From Pseudophaeobacter flagellatus (GTDB lineage: Bacteria > Pseudomonadota > Alphaproteobacteria > Rhodobacterales > Rhodobacteraceae): a DNA stretch of 64,000 nt. The notes beneath the pieces are model-generated. The model was not told where the DNA came from and searched no databases. It was given only the letters and a program-made list of their open reading frames with translations. The stretch covers positions 372,001 through 436,000 of the forward strand of contig NZ_JAJQRG010000002.1 in NCBI RefSeq assembly GCF_021228235.1, given 5' to 3'. A program made the translations under genes and the position numbers. This document shows positions 53,662 through 62,955 of this stretch, piece by piece (the stretch's first letter is position 1; each line of letters opens with the position of its first letter).

Positions 53662-54324
53662 ATGTCGCTGCAAGAAATCAAAACCCGTGTTCAGGCCGCT
53701 GAAGCTGCCGCAGGCCGTGCCGCAGGATCTGTCAAGCTGATCGCCGTGTCCAAGGTGCAGCCCAACGACCGGGTTGCTGCGGTGCTGGATCAGGGCCAGC
53801 GCTGCTTTGGTGAAAATCGGGTGCAGGAAGCGCAGGGCAAATGGCCTGATTTCGCCCAGACCTACAGCGATCTCGATCTGCATCTGATCGGCCCCTTGCA
53901 GACAAACAAGGCACGTCAGGCCATGGCGCTGTTCAATAGCATTCACACCCTGGATCGGCCGAAACTGGCCAAGGTTCTGGCGCGGCTGGCGCAAGAGCTG
54001 GGGCACTGCCCGGATCTGTTCATCCAGGTCAACACCGGGGCAGAGCCGCAAAAGGCGGGCATCCTGCCCGCAGATACCGACGCATTTGTCGCCCAGTGTC
54101 GTGTGCTGGACCTGCCGATCTGGGGGCTGATGTGCATCCCACCGGTTACCGAACCCGCAGAGGCACATTTTGCCCAGCTGGCTGAAATGGCCGACCGCAA
54201 CGGCTTGATGGGGTTGTCGATGGGGATGAGCAGCGATTTTGAGCAGGCCATTGCCCAGGGGGCCACCCATGTCCGGGTTGGATCCGCCATCTTTGGCGCG
54301 CGCAGCGCTGCCGGTGAGGTCTAG
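53662..54324 (+). CDS. YggS/PROSC-family PLP-binding protein
   Basis: PLP-homeostasis protein of 220 residues with the alanine-racemase-like barrel but no racemase partner domain. The PLP lysine lies in KLIAVSKVQPNDRVAAVLD, the phosphate/ring site is FGENRVQEAQGKW, and GPLQTNKARQAM and GLSMGMSSDFEQAIAQGATH (family signature GMSxDxxxAI) follow. The ATG at 53662 has a GAGAG stretch upstream (MSLQEIKTRVQAAE). Loss in other bacteria disturbs vitamin B6 and amino acid pools. Confidence 0.93.
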   Translation: MSLQEIKTRVQAAEAAAGRAAGSVKLIAVSKVQPNDRVAAVLDQGQRCFGENRVQEAQGKWPDFAQTYSDLDLHLIGPLQTNKARQAMALFNSIHTLDRPKLAKVLARLAQELGHCPDLFIQVNTGAEPQKAGILPADTDAFVAQCRVLDLPIWGLMCIPPVTEPAEAHFAQLAEMADRNGLMGLSMGMSSDFEQAIAQGATHVRVGSAIFGARSAAGEV

Positions 54325-54334
54325 CGCGCCTTAG

Positions 54335-54383
54335 CGCATGTTGCGCAAAAGCGGGTACCGCTATTGCGCAGCTAAAACATGCG
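54335..54383. repeat. Palindromic hairpin repeat (full copy)
   Basis: A long imperfect hairpin: CGCATGT-TGCGCAA-AGCGG, loop GTA, CCGCT-TTGCGCA-ACATGCG with a 6-nt bulge. It sits 10 bp after the YggS stop; its left arm recurs at 47258-47276. In general layout it resembles short rhizobial palindromes. Confidence 0.65.
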
Positions 54384-54447
54384 AAACCAACCAAGGAGAG
54401 CCCGTCGCGTGACTGCAAGTGAACGCGACAATCTCTTGGTCAGAATA

Positions 54448-54969
54448 TCAGGTCAGATCGGGCACAACCACCCGGCTGCCCGGCTGTACCCGGGCCGCCA
54501 GCCAGTGCAGGTTGGCGCGTGAAAAGGCGATGCAGCCCTCGGTCGGGTAGCCCGGTCGCCGCCACTGGTGGATGAAAATGGCTGATCCCCGGCCCGGGGT
54601 TGCCACTGGCCAGTTCCAATCCAGCACCAGCACCAGATCATAAAGCGGATCGGCGCGGCGCAGGTGTTCGTGGCTATGGTGGTAGGGCGCGGTGACATGG
54701 GTATTGTAGTGCGAATCACTGCCGTCATCAGACCACAGATCGCCAGGGCCAATCGCCCGCGCCCAGGGGGCGGGGCGTGTCATGCGGTCGGGGCGATAAT
54801 ACAGGCCGACAACGTGATGCACCCCGATCGGGGTGGCGCCGTCCCCTTCGCGCTTGTCACTGCTCAGCCCTCCCCTGCCGATGCTGCAGGGCAGCAGCCG
54901 CCCGGCAAAGCGCAGCCCGCGCTTGGTCAGCACCAGATCAGCGGGATGACATGGGCGCGGCACTGTCAC
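54448..54969 (-). CDS. L,D-transpeptidase (YkuD-type) family protein
   Basis: Periplasm-directed enzyme family forming 3-3 peptidoglycan cross-links or attaching lipoproteins. The 173-residue protein has the active-site motif IFIHQWRRPGYPTEGCIAFS, with catalytic His and Cys in the H-x(n)-GC order, and an upstream GDGATPIGVHHVVGLYYRPD. There is no evident signal peptide, so it may be a cytoplasmic or non-classically exported form; some YcfS-like relatives share this. It overlaps the ribA stop by 4 bp, following ribA on the leftward strand. Confidence 0.85.
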   Translation of the reverse strand: MTVPRPCHPADLVLTKRGLRFAGRLLPCSIGRGGLSSDKREGDGATPIGVHHVVGLYYRPDRMTRPAPWARAIGPGDLWSDDGSDSHYNTHVTAPYHHSHEHLRRADPLYDLVLVLDWNWPVATPGRGSAIFIHQWRRPGYPTEGCIAFSRANLHWLAARVQPGSRVVVPDLT

Positions 54970-56054
54970 AGCATATGACCGGATTTGGCAGCCTTGGTGG
55001 CCAGATACTGGCTGTTGAAGGCGTTCTTTCCCACCTGAAGTGCCACGCGTTCCGCCACTGTGATGCCGGTTTTTTCCATCATGGCGATCTTGTTGGGGTT
55101 ATTGGTCAGCAGCCGCACCTGGTCAAATCCCAGCTCCTTGAGGATGGCTGCGCCCAGTCGAAAATCGCGTTCGTCGTCTTCAAAGCCCAGGCGATGGTTG
55201 GCCTCAACCGTGTCAAAGCCCTGATCCTGCAGGGAATAGGCGCGCATTTTATTGGCCAACCCAATGCCGCGCCCTTCCTGGTTGAGGTAAAGTAAGACGC
55301 CGCTGCCTTCTGCCCCCATCTGCGCCAGCGCTGCATTCAGCTGTGGGCCGCAGTCGCATTTCAGCGAACCCAGCACATCCCCGGTGAAACAAGCGGAATG
55401 CAACCGCGCCAAGACCGGCTGGCTGCGATCTGGCCGCCCGATTTCGATGGCATAGTGTTCTTCGGCACCATCTTCGGGGCGGAAGACATGCAACCGGCCA
55501 GCCTCGGCGGCTTGTATCGGCAGGCGGGCGGCGGCCACGGCATGCAGTGGCGAGCTTTGGCTCATCAGTGGTTCGGCGGCGGCCTGCGGCAATAGGGTCA
55601 GGCCATGCTGGGTGGCAAAGGCGGCACCGCCATCCAGCGGGACCAGCAGCGCGGCGGGCAGCAGCCGGGCCGATTTGACCAGGGCGATGGCCAGCCGGTG
55701 CAGCGTTGCGCTGCCCTCGCGGGCACTGGTCAGCGGGCCCTTCATCGGCTGGCTCAGATCATCGGCGGGATCGGCCAGGGCCTGGATCCAGCCGAGGTCG
55801 GCGGCGGCTGGCAGGCAGATGCGGGCGGTGTCGCCATCATAAGCGCGCGCCTTCAGAGTTTCGGCGCGGCGCGCGGTCAGGGCCAGGGTGACCTCTCCCA
55901 GTGCCTGCATATCCTGCAACCGCCGGGGCGAGAGGCTCTCGGCGGCGATGGCCAGAGCGGCTTGATCGCCATCGGTCAGAACGACAGGCAGCCCCATGCG
56001 CAGATCCACCCGCGCGCGGGCCAAGAGTTCGATCAGAGTGGGTATCAGGCTCAT
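54966..56054 (-). CDS. ribA: GTP cyclohydrolase II with extra N-terminal domain
   Basis: Opens the GTP ring to start riboflavin synthesis. The C-terminal half has the zinc site CFTGDVLGSLKCDCGPQL, the catalytic YLNQEGRGIGLANKMRAYSL and DFRLGAAILKELGF, a complete GTPCH2 domain. The N-terminal 165 residues (LTDGDQAALAIAAESLSPRR onwards) resemble a degenerate DHBP-synthase-like domain rather than a functional RibB. The ATG at 56054 (MSLIPTLIELLAR) gives 362 residues; an extension to 56228 overlaps the divergent promoter. Overlaps the L,D-transpeptidase gene by 4 bp. Confidence 0.92.
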   Translation of the reverse strand: MSLIPTLIELLARARVDLRMGLPVVLTDGDQAALAIAAESLSPRRLQDMQALGEVTLALTARRAETLKARAYDGDTARICLPAAADLGWIQALADPADDLSQPMKGPLTSAREGSATLHRLAIALVKSARLLPAALLVPLDGGAAFATQHGLTLLPQAAAEPLMSQSSPLHAVAAARLPIQAAEAGRLHVFRPEDGAEEHYAIEIGRPDRSQPVLARLHSACFTGDVLGSLKCDCGPQLNAALAQMGAEGSGVLLYLNQEGRGIGLANKMRAYSLQDQGFDTVEANHRLGFEDDERDFRLGAAILKELGFDQVRLLTNNPNKIAMMEKTGITVAERVALQVGKNAFNSQYLATKAAKSGHML

Positions 56055-56227
56055 GCGGCAGATCCAGGGCTTGGTGACATAAATGCCAGCCTTTCCTAGG
56101 CTCAATTCTTGCAGAAGTGAAACAAATCCTTTGGCAGGGACACGACGGCGTGAATGTTGTGCAGCATATCTTGTTGTTTGCCTGCGGGCAGCGCATTTGT
56201 GACAAAGGCAACCCGGAGAGTAGAGCA

Positions 56228-56914
56228 ATGGCGCAATTGAAGAAGATCCTGCTGGTCGATGATGATGAGGACCTGCGCGAGGCCCTGAGCGAACAGCTGG
56301 TGATGACAGAGGACTTTGACGTCTTTGAAGCCGATAGCGGCCAGAGCGCCATGGAGCGCGCCAAGGAGGCGCTCTATGATCTGGTGATCCTCGATGTGGG
56401 CCTGCCCGATACCGACGGCCGAGAGCTGTGCCGCTTGATGCGCAAGCAGGGCGTCAAGGCGCCGATCCTGATGTTGACCGGTCATGATAGCGATTCGGAT
56501 ACTATTCTGGGGCTGGACGCTGGTGCCAATGATTATGTCACCAAACCGTTCAAATTCCCGGTACTTCTGGCCCGTATCCGGGCGCAGTTGCGCCAGCATG
56601 AACAATCCGAAGACGCGGTTTTTGTGCTAGGGCCTTATACTTTCAAGCCGGCGATGAAGCTGCTTGTGACCGATGAAGACCGCAAGATCCGCCTGACCGA
56701 GAAAGAGACCAACATTCTGAAGTTTCTCTATAGGTCGACGGATGGCGTTGTTGCGCGTGATGTGCTGCTGCACGAGGTCTGGGGCTATAACGCTGGGGTT
56801 ACAACCCATACGCTGGAAACCCATATTTACCGGCTGCGGCAAAAGATTGAACCCGATCCCTCCAATGCCCGCATTCTGGTGACCGAATCCGGTGGCTATC
56901 GGCTGATCTGTTAA
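56228..56914 (+). CDS. Orphan OmpR/PhoB-type response regulator
   Basis: A 228-residue response regulator. The receiver has LLVDDDEDLREALSEQLV, phospho-acceptor DLVILDVGLPDTDGRE and the conserved Lys in VTKPFKFP; the winged-helix output domain ends THTLETHIYRLRQKIEPDPS and LVTESGGYRLIC. No histidine kinase gene is adjacent. The ATG at 56228 follows GGAGAG. Divergent from ribA across a 173 bp gap. Its partner and regulon cannot be named from the sequence. Confidence 0.88.
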   Translation: MAQLKKILLVDDDEDLREALSEQLVMTEDFDVFEADSGQSAMERAKEALYDLVILDVGLPDTDGRELCRLMRKQGVKAPILMLTGHDSDSDTILGLDAGANDYVTKPFKFPVLLARIRAQLRQHEQSEDAVFVLGPYTFKPAMKLLVTDEDRKIRLTEKETNILKFLYRSTDGVVARDVLLHEVWGYNAGVTTHTLETHIYRLRQKIEPDPSNARILVTESGGYRLIC

Positions 56915-57068
56915 GGGCCCAGGCCAGTCCTGGGGTTTGTCGCGCGACAGGTTCCCAGCCGCAAAATACCGACGCGACGGCTGGGGCATAACATTCCTTT
57001 CAGGGCTGCTCTTCTCTGGGCAACTTGCCTATGGTAGCGAATGATACCCCTGCCAAACGGAGCACCTC

Positions 57069-57857
57069 ATGGCCTTTACTCTTGCCACTTGGAACATCAA
57101 CTCGGTTCGTCTGCGTGAAGGGCTGGTGCAAAAGCTGCTGCGCGAAGAAGCCCCGGATGTGCTGTGCCTGCAGGAATGCAAAAGCCCGGTAGAGTTGATT
57201 CCAACTGATGGCTTTGCCGATCTTGGCTATCCCCACATGGTGGCGCGCGGCCAAAAGGGATATAATGGCGTTGCCATCCTGTCGCGCCTGCCCATCGAAG
57301 AGGTGGGCTCTATGGATTTTGCCGATCTGGGCCATGCCCGCCACATCGCCGGACGGCTGGAAAACGGGGTCACCATCCAGAATTTCTATGTGCCTGCAGG
57401 CGGCGATAAGCCCGACCGGGCGGTGAACGAGAAATTCGGCCAGAAGCTGGATTACCTTGCCGAGATGCGCGATTGGTTCAAGGCAGAGATGCTCGAGAAA
57501 TCCATTCTGGTGGGTGATCTGAACATTGCCCCGCGTGAAGATGATGTCTGGGATCACAAGAAAATGCTGAAGATTGTCAGCCACACGCCCGTTGAGGTCG
57601 ATTTACTGGCTGCCGTGCAAGAGGCTGGCGGCTGGGCTGATGTCACCCGCGCCGATATTCCCGAAGGCCTGCTGTACAGCTGGTGGAGCTATCGGGCCAA
57701 GGACTGGGATGCGGCGGATAAGGGGCGTCGGCTGGATCATGTCTGGGCCACCGGCGATATCCGGCAAGCGGCGCATTCCAGCCGGGTTCTGCGCTCTGCG
57801 CGCGGCTGGGAAAAACCCAGCGATCACGCGCCGGTCTTTGCCACTTTCGATCTCTAG
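57069..57857 (+). CDS. xth: Exodeoxyribonuclease III
   Basis: AP endonuclease/3'-5' exonuclease of the Mg-dependent DNase I-like superfamily, in base-excision repair. The 262 residues include ATWNINSVRLREGLV, LCLQECKSP (catalytic Glu), the Asp-Asn pair SILVGDLNIAPREDDVWD and the His in EKPSDHAPVFATFDL. The ATG at 57069 (MAFTLATWNINSV) is standard. Monocistronic; 261 bp follow before the next gene. Confidence 0.96.
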   Translation: MAFTLATWNINSVRLREGLVQKLLREEAPDVLCLQECKSPVELIPTDGFADLGYPHMVARGQKGYNGVAILSRLPIEEVGSMDFADLGHARHIAGRLENGVTIQNFYVPAGGDKPDRAVNEKFGQKLDYLAEMRDWFKAEMLEKSILVGDLNIAPREDDVWDHKKMLKIVSHTPVEVDLLAAVQEAGGWADVTRADIPEGLLYSWWSYRAKDWDAADKGRRLDHVWATGDIRQAAHSSRVLRSARGWEKPSDHAPVFATFDL

Positions 57858-58118
57858 GTTGCCTGGCAGCGGCGGAAGGCCGAAGGGGGGCTCCCGCCTG
57901 TTGCGGGGCATGAGATACCCCTTCACAGTTGGGCCCGGCGCCGCGCTGTCGCGCGGCGCGGTTGCGTATTTGGCGTGCTGATCCGCGTGATCCCGGCTAG
58001 GCAGGGCATTTGGCTTGGGGAAATTCGGACGGGGAGCGACCTTGGTGAACTCCTCTCTTGGTTTCTTTGCTACGGGATTCCATATAGAGGCCAAGCTTCA
58101 AACGGAGAAGGTTGAGAC
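57858..58118. other. Intergenic region with GC-rich hairpin
   Basis: Gap between xth and the thioredoxin-TPR gene. It contains the perfect 8 bp hairpin CGCCGCGC-TGTC-GCGCGGCG (57939-57958) with no T-run, of unclear role, and should hold the promoter of the downstream operon. Confidence 0.5.
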
Positions 58119-59051
58119 ATGGATATTATTGGCGGAGCGGGCGACGCAGCCCCCGTAGGTGATTTGGTCAAGGACGTTGATGAGGCGACCTTTATGCAGG
58201 ATGTGGTCGAGGCCTCGATGCAGGTGCCGGTCATCGTTGATTTCTGGGCGCCATGGTGCGGCCCCTGCAAAACGCTGGGCCCGGCGCTGGAGGCTGCCGT
58301 TGCCAAGGCCAAGGGGGCCGTGACCATGGCCAAGATCAACGTTGATGAAAATCAGCGCCTGGCCCAGGCTCTGGCGCAGCAGGGATTGCCGTTGCAGTCG
58401 ATCCCGACCGTTGTGGCCTTTGTAGAGGGCCGCCCCGTTGATATGTTCCAGGGCGCCCTGCCCCCCAGCGAGATTGACGCTTTTGTGAAAAAGACCATCG
58501 AGGCCGCTGGCGGCAGCGCTGATGGCGGGCTGGCAGAGGCACTGGAAGTGGCAGAGCAGATGCTGGCTGATGGCGATCATGCCGATGCGGCCCAGACCTT
58601 CGCCGCCATCATTGGCGAAGATGACAAAAGCGCTGCGGCCTATGGTGGCTTGGCGCGGGCGCATATCGCGCTGGATGATCTGGACCAGGCAGAGGCAGTG
58701 TTGAACGGCGCCCCAGCCGAGATTTCCGAAGCTGCCGAGATTGAGGCCGCGCGGGCCCAGATCGAATTGGCCCGCCAGGCTGAAAATGCCGGACCAGTTG
58801 CCGAGCTGGCGGCGAAAGTCACTGCCAACCCCGAGGATCTGGAAGCCCGTTTCGAGCTGGCCAAAGCGCAGCACGCGGCTGGCGATGCCGAGGCCGCAGT
58901 GGCCGAGCTGCTGGAAATTTTCCGCCGCGACCGAGAGTGGAATGACGGTGCCGCGAAGGCGCAACTCTTTACCATCTTTGATGCGCTGCAGCCCAATGAT
59001 CCGGTGGTGCTGAACGGGAGGCGCAGGCTGAGCTCGATGATATTTGCCTAA
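58119..59051 (+). CDS. Thioredoxin-TPR protein (CnoX/YbbN-like)
   Basis: A 310-residue protein with a thioredoxin domain (residues ~25-125; active site FWAPWCGPCKTLGPALEAAV) and four or more TPR-like helical repeats toward the C-terminus (SADGGLAEALEVAEQMLADG, DPEDLEAR-type repeats). CnoX/YbbN is a chaperedoxin that holds unfolded proteins under oxidative stress; the CPC-type active site here is intact, unlike E. coli YbbN. First gene of a three-gene set with the Lon-N protein and Trm112. Confidence 0.9.
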   Translation: MDIIGGAGDAAPVGDLVKDVDEATFMQDVVEASMQVPVIVDFWAPWCGPCKTLGPALEAAVAKAKGAVTMAKINVDENQRLAQALAQQGLPLQSIPTVVAFVEGRPVDMFQGALPPSEIDAFVKKTIEAAGGSADGGLAEALEVAEQMLADGDHADAAQTFAAIIGEDDKSAAAYGGLARAHIALDDLDQAEAVLNGAPAEISEAAEIEAARAQIELARQAENAGPVAELAAKVTANPEDLEARFELAKAQHAAGDAEAAVAELLEIFRRDREWNDGAAKAQLFTIFDALQPNDPVVLNGRRRLSSMIFA

Positions 59052-59078
59052 TCGGGTCTGCGCTCTACAGTAGTAGAT

Positions 59079-59774
59079 ATGATGCACCCTGCCGATCTGC
59101 CGGACACCCTTGCGGTGTTTCCTTTGCCCCGGGCGATTTTATTGCCCCGGGCCCGCCTGCCGTTGCATATCTTTGAGCCGCGCTATTTACAGATGTTTGA
59201 AGATGCATTGAAAACACCCGAACGATTGATTGGCATGGTCCAGCCCTGTCCGCAGCCTGCCAGTGCGCACCAGTCAGTTTTGCGGCAGGCAGATGCGTCC
59301 TGCAGCAGCGCGGCGGGCGGCGAGCCTCTGCACAGGATTGGCTGTGCCGGACGGGTGACGCAGTTTTCCGAAACCGAAGATGGCCGCTATCTGGTCACGC
59401 TGGCGGGCCTGTCGCGCTTTCGCATTCAGGGAGAGGTCGCTGGCTTTTGCCCCTATCGGCGCTGCGATGTGACCTGGGACGGCTTTGAACGCGATCTTGG
59501 CGTGGGAGAGGCCGACACCCAGTTCGACCGCGCCGATTTTCTGGCGCTGCTAGAGCGGTTCTTCAGTGCGCAGGGCCTGTCAACAGATTGGGAGTCCTTG
59601 CAGGACGCAGAGGATGAGCTGCTGATCAACTCGCTGTCGATGCTGCTAGAGTTCGATGCAGAGGACAAACAGGCCTTGCTAGAGGCGCCTTGTCTTGTCA
59701 CAAGACGCGAAACCCTTGTCACATTGATCGAATTTGCCCTGCGCGGTGGCGCCCATGAGGATATCTTGCAATGA
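59079..59774 (+). CDS. Lon protease N-terminal-domain protein
   Basis: A 231-residue protein consisting of the Lon substrate-binding (LON) domain alone, without ATPase or protease: [20 protein letters not shown], then [20 protein letters not shown] and a C-terminal helical part. It may bind or adapt protein substrates; function uncertain. Overlaps trm112 by 4 bp and follows the thioredoxin-TPR gene by 27 bp, suggesting co-expression in protein quality control. Confidence 0.9.
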   Translation: MMHPADLPDTLAVFPLPRAILLPRARLPLHIFEPRYLQMFEDALKTPERLIGMVQPCPQPASAHQSVLRQADASCSSAAGGEPLHRIGCAGRVTQFSETEDGRYLVTLAGLSRFRIQGEVAGFCPYRRCDVTWDGFERDLGVGEADTQFDRADFLALLERFFSAQGLSTDWESLQDAEDELLINSLSMLLEFDAEDKQALLEAPCLVTRRETLVTLIEFALRGGAHEDILQ

Positions 59775-59959
59775 GTGAAACAGCCCCCGTCAGCTTTGAC
59801 CGCCGGATGTTGGAAGCGCTGGTCTGCCCGCAGACCCAGGCGACGCTGGAATATGATGCCGAAGCCCAGGAACTGGTGTCAAAAGCCGCCAATCTGGCCT
59901 TTCCAATCCGCAACGGTATCCCTGTCATGCTGGTGGACGAGGCCCGCACCCTCGATTAA
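59771..59959 (+). CDS. Trm112 family protein
   Basis: A 62-residue zinc-ribbon-like protein: [20 protein letters not shown] followed by [20 protein letters not shown]. In other organisms Trm112 activates several methyltransferases; the bacterial UPF0434 form is less studied. Only one Cys is seen (LVCPQT), so the usual zinc ligands are incomplete. It overlaps the Lon-N gene by 4 bp and ends a transcript convergent with the UbiH-type gene. Confidence 0.88.
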   Translation: MSETAPVSFDRRMLEALVCPQTQATLEYDAEAQELVSKAANLAFPIRNGIPVMLVDEARTLD

Positions 59960-60030
59960 GGGCGCGCACAGGCGCCGGGCCAGGAAGACGCAACAGAGTC
60001 GCGGCAGGGGGAGGGGGACTGCTGCAGGCC

Positions 60031-61257
60031 TTAGATCGCTTCGCCTTTCAGCAGGCGCGGCATATCCCCGGTCAGACCTGCCGCTTCACGCATGAAACCA
60101 CGGCGCAGGCCGGGCAGGGCGTTGACCATCCCCATACCAAGATCGCGTCCCAGCCGCAGCAATGGATTGTCGTTGGAAAACAGCCGATTGACCATGTCCG
60201 TGCTGGCTGCCAACGTGGCAGTATCAAAGCGGCGCCATTGCTGGTAGCGGGCCAAAACCAGCTCTGACCCGATGTCTTCACCGCGCCGGGTTGCTTTGGT
60301 CAGCACCTCGGCCAAGGCGGCGATGTCGCGCAGGCCGGCGTTCAACCCCTGGCCCGCAATCGGGTGCATGCCATGGGCGGCATCGCCCACCAGCGCCATG
60401 CGGTCGGCAATGAAACTATTGGCGATGGTCAGGTTCAGCGGATAGGTGAACCGCTTGCCCGCCAGGGAAATATCGCCCAGAAAATCGCCAAACCGGGGTT
60501 TTAGCGCCGCGAGGTAGTCGCTGTCGCCGAGCGCATGAATAGCCGCCGCCAGCTCTGTTTTTTCGCTCCAGACAATGGAAGACCGGTTGCCCGGCAGCGG
60601 CAGGATCGCCAAAGGCCCGGCGGGCATAAAGAACTGATGGGCAATTCCGTGATGCGGTTTGGCGTGGTCAATGGCGCAGACCAGCGCCGTTTGCCCATAG
60701 TCCCAGCCAGTGCGCTTGATGTTGGCGCGGGTGGCGGTGCCGCTGCGGCGTCCATCTGCCCCCACCAGCATATGCCCGCGCAGGCTGTCGCCATTTTCCA
60801 GTGTCAGGGTCACGCCGGTTGGATCGCTGGCCTGCGCCACAACGCGGGCCTGGTTTATCAGCGTGATGCCGGGGGCGTTGTCCAGCGCCTGCAGGATGGC
60901 GCGGCGCAGGTAGCGATCTTCCAGCATATAGCCCATCGGGCCTTCTTCCAACTCGGCCTGATCAAAATGCACAAAGAAGGGCGCGGCCCCTTGGCCGACA
61001 TGGCCGTCGCTGGCCTTGATTTCCAGCATTGGTTGGGCGTGATCTGCCACTCGCGACCAGACACCGATCTGGTCCAGCAGGCGTTGGGAGGCCAGCGCCA
61101 GTGCATAGCCGCGCCCATCGAAGGTTTCTGCTTCAAAGTCGGCGCGGGGCAGGGCGTCAATCACCGTGACGCTATGGCCGGTTTGCGCCAGGGCCAGGGC
61201 GAGAGCTGGACCATTCAGGCCGCCGCCAACGATCAGGATATCGGATGTGTTTTTCAT
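60031..61257 (-). CDS. UbiH/COQ6-type ubiquinone biosynthesis hydroxylase
   Basis: FAD monooxygenase of 408 residues hydroxylating a ring carbon of the ubiquinone precursor. The dinucleotide motif is DILIVGGGLNGPALALALAQ, the DG motif LVGADGRRSGTATRA and the second FAD site ALVGDAAHGMHPIAGQGLNA. This set matches UbiH/UbiF/Coq6; which ring position it attacks is not decidable. The ATG at 61257 (MKNTSDILIVGG) is used; the frame's extension to 62154 runs through the divergent amidase and is rejected. Confidence 0.9.
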   Translation of the reverse strand: MKNTSDILIVGGGLNGPALALALAQTGHSVTVIDALPRADFEAETFDGRGYALALASQRLLDQIGVWSRVADHAQPMLEIKASDGHVGQGAAPFFVHFDQAELEEGPMGYMLEDRYLRRAILQALDNAPGITLINQARVVAQASDPTGVTLTLENGDSLRGHMLVGADGRRSGTATRANIKRTGWDYGQTALVCAIDHAKPHHGIAHQFFMPAGPLAILPLPGNRSSIVWSEKTELAAAIHALGDSDYLAALKPRFGDFLGDISLAGKRFTYPLNLTIANSFIADRMALVGDAAHGMHPIAGQGLNAGLRDIAALAEVLTKATRRGEDIGSELVLARYQQWRRFDTATLAASTDMVNRLFSNDNPLLRLGRDLGMGMVNALPGLRRGFMREAAGLTGDMPRLLKGEAI

Positions 61258-61431
61258 AGCTGGCAATATGCGCTGATTGTTTGATTTGTCCATGGGCGGT
61301 TGTGTCGCTTTTTGCGTCGGGGGACCGGGGCAGGGCGCTGACGCTGGAGCTTCGGGATTGTACCGCCGCCGCCACGGGGCTACCGTCTCTGCAAAACAGA
61401 TAGGCCGTAGAACGGACAGGAGACGGGAAAA

Positions 61432-62769
61432 ATGCAGACGTGGTTGAAGATGAGCGCAGCAGAGCTGGGGCGCGGCATTGCCGACAAAGAGATCGATCCG
61501 GTTGACCTGACCCAGACCTATCTGGCTGCCATTGATGCCCACCCGCACCGGGATCGGATCTATACGCAAGTGACCCATGATCGCGCCATGGCCGAAGCCC
61601 GCGCTGCAGCTCAGCGGGCACAGCAGGGCCTGCGCCTGTCGCCGCTGGATGGGGTGCCGATCAGCTGGAAGGACCTGTTTGATTCTGCGGGCACGGCCAC
61701 CGAGTCTGGCTCGGCCCTGTTGCAGGGGCGGGTGCCGGATCAGGATGCGCTGGTGCTGGAAACTGCCACCGCCATGGGCAGCGTCTGCCTGGGTAAAACC
61801 CATATGAGCGAGCTGGCATTTTCCGGTCTTGGTCTCAACCCGGTGACGCAGACCCCGCCTTGTATCAACGATGATACGGCGGTGCCTGGGGGCTCTTCCT
61901 CTGGCGCGGCGGCCTCGGTTGCCTTTGGGTTGGCGGCGGCGGCTATTGGTTCTGATACCGGTGGTTCGGTGCGTATTCCGGCGGCCTGGAATGATCTGGT
62001 GGGCCTGAAAACCACCGCCGGACGGGTCAGCCTGGAAGGGGTGGTGCCGCTGTGCTTGAAGTTCGATACGGTTGGCCCGCTGGTGCGCTCGGTTGAGGAT
62101 GCGGCCCTGTTCCTGGGGCTGCTTGAGGGTACAACTGGCCCGGATATGCGCCACCCGGCCAGCCTGAAGGGGCGGCGCTTTGGCGATCTGCGCGGCATTG
62201 CGCAGGCGGATCTGGACCCCAAAGTCGCCGAGAGCTACGCTGAAAGCCTGCGCCGTCTGGAGCAGGTCGGCGCCGAGATTGTGCCGCTGCAGGTGCCAGA
62301 GCTGGAGGCGGCGATGGGGCTAAGCGCGATCCTGTTCACCACCGAGGCCTACGGGCTGTGGAAAGAGGTGATCGAAGCGCGGCCCGAGGTGATGTTTGAC
62401 AAAATCCTTGAGCGGTTCCGGTCGGGGGCCGAATTTTCTGGGGCGGATTATGTTGCGGCTTGGGCCAAGCTGGAACAGGCCCGCGGCGCCTGGGACGAGG
62501 CGGCTGCGGGATTTGACGCGATCCTAACGCCAAGCTGCCCGATCCTGCCCCCCAATCTGGAACGGTTGCAGCAGGATCAGGCCTATTACGTGCAGGCCAA
62601 CCTGCTGACGCTGCGCAATACCCGGATTGGTAACCTGATGGGGCTCTGTGCCCTTAGTTTGCCCAGTGGCACCCCCAGTTGCGGTTTGCAGATCCTTGGT
62701 CAGCCCGATTGCGAAGAGGCTCTGTTGCGGCTTGGCGCATCGGTAGAAGCAGCGCTGGCGGCCGGGTGA
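61432..62769 (+). CDS. Amidase (amidase-signature family)
   Basis: A 445-residue hydrolase of the amidase-signature family. The catalytic Lys is in PISWKDLFDSAGTATESGSA, the cis-Ser and Ser nucleophile in PGGSSSGAAASVAFGLAAAA and GSDTGGSVRIPAAWNDLVGL. Substrate unknown; GatA is unlikely because gatB/gatC are absent and the sequence diverges. The ATG at 61432 has AGGAGACGGG upstream. Divergent from the UbiH-type gene across 174 bp. Confidence 0.9.
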   Translation: MQTWLKMSAAELGRGIADKEIDPVDLTQTYLAAIDAHPHRDRIYTQVTHDRAMAEARAAAQRAQQGLRLSPLDGVPISWKDLFDSAGTATESGSALLQGRVPDQDALVLETATAMGSVCLGKTHMSELAFSGLGLNPVTQTPPCINDDTAVPGGSSSGAAASVAFGLAAAAIGSDTGGSVRIPAAWNDLVGLKTTAGRVSLEGVVPLCLKFDTVGPLVRSVEDAALFLGLLEGTTGPDMRHPASLKGRRFGDLRGIAQADLDPKVAESYAESLRRLEQVGAEIVPLQVPELEAAMGLSAILFTTEAYGLWKEVIEARPEVMFDKILERFRSGAEFSGADYVAAWAKLEQARGAWDEAAAGFDAILTPSCPILPPNLERLQQDQAYYVQANLLTLRNTRIGNLMGLCALSLPSGTPSCGLQILGQPDCEEALLRLGASVEAALAAG

Positions 62770-62955
62770 TGTGCTGGCGGGGCCGCAGGCTGCGCGCCCG
62801 CAAACCCGACTGCCCACCAATGCGCAGTTGGGGTGATGCTGGCGGGAAAGTCACAAATATTGCCTGCGGGGCAGGCAGCGGCTGGACGCGATGGTGCTTG
62901 CTCTGTAATTTATCCCCAAACGGGGCGTGAATGATCCCGAATTTGAGGCACAGCT

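Noticed and set aside
57939-57958. 8 bp GC hairpin as an xth terminator
   Set aside because: It lacks a T-run and lies about 80 bp from the stop, so termination is not supported; kept only as part of the intergenic note.
61258-62154. Extended N-terminus of the UbiH-type hydroxylase
   Set aside because: It would run antisense through the amidase gene and precede a canonical dinucleotide-binding N-terminus.
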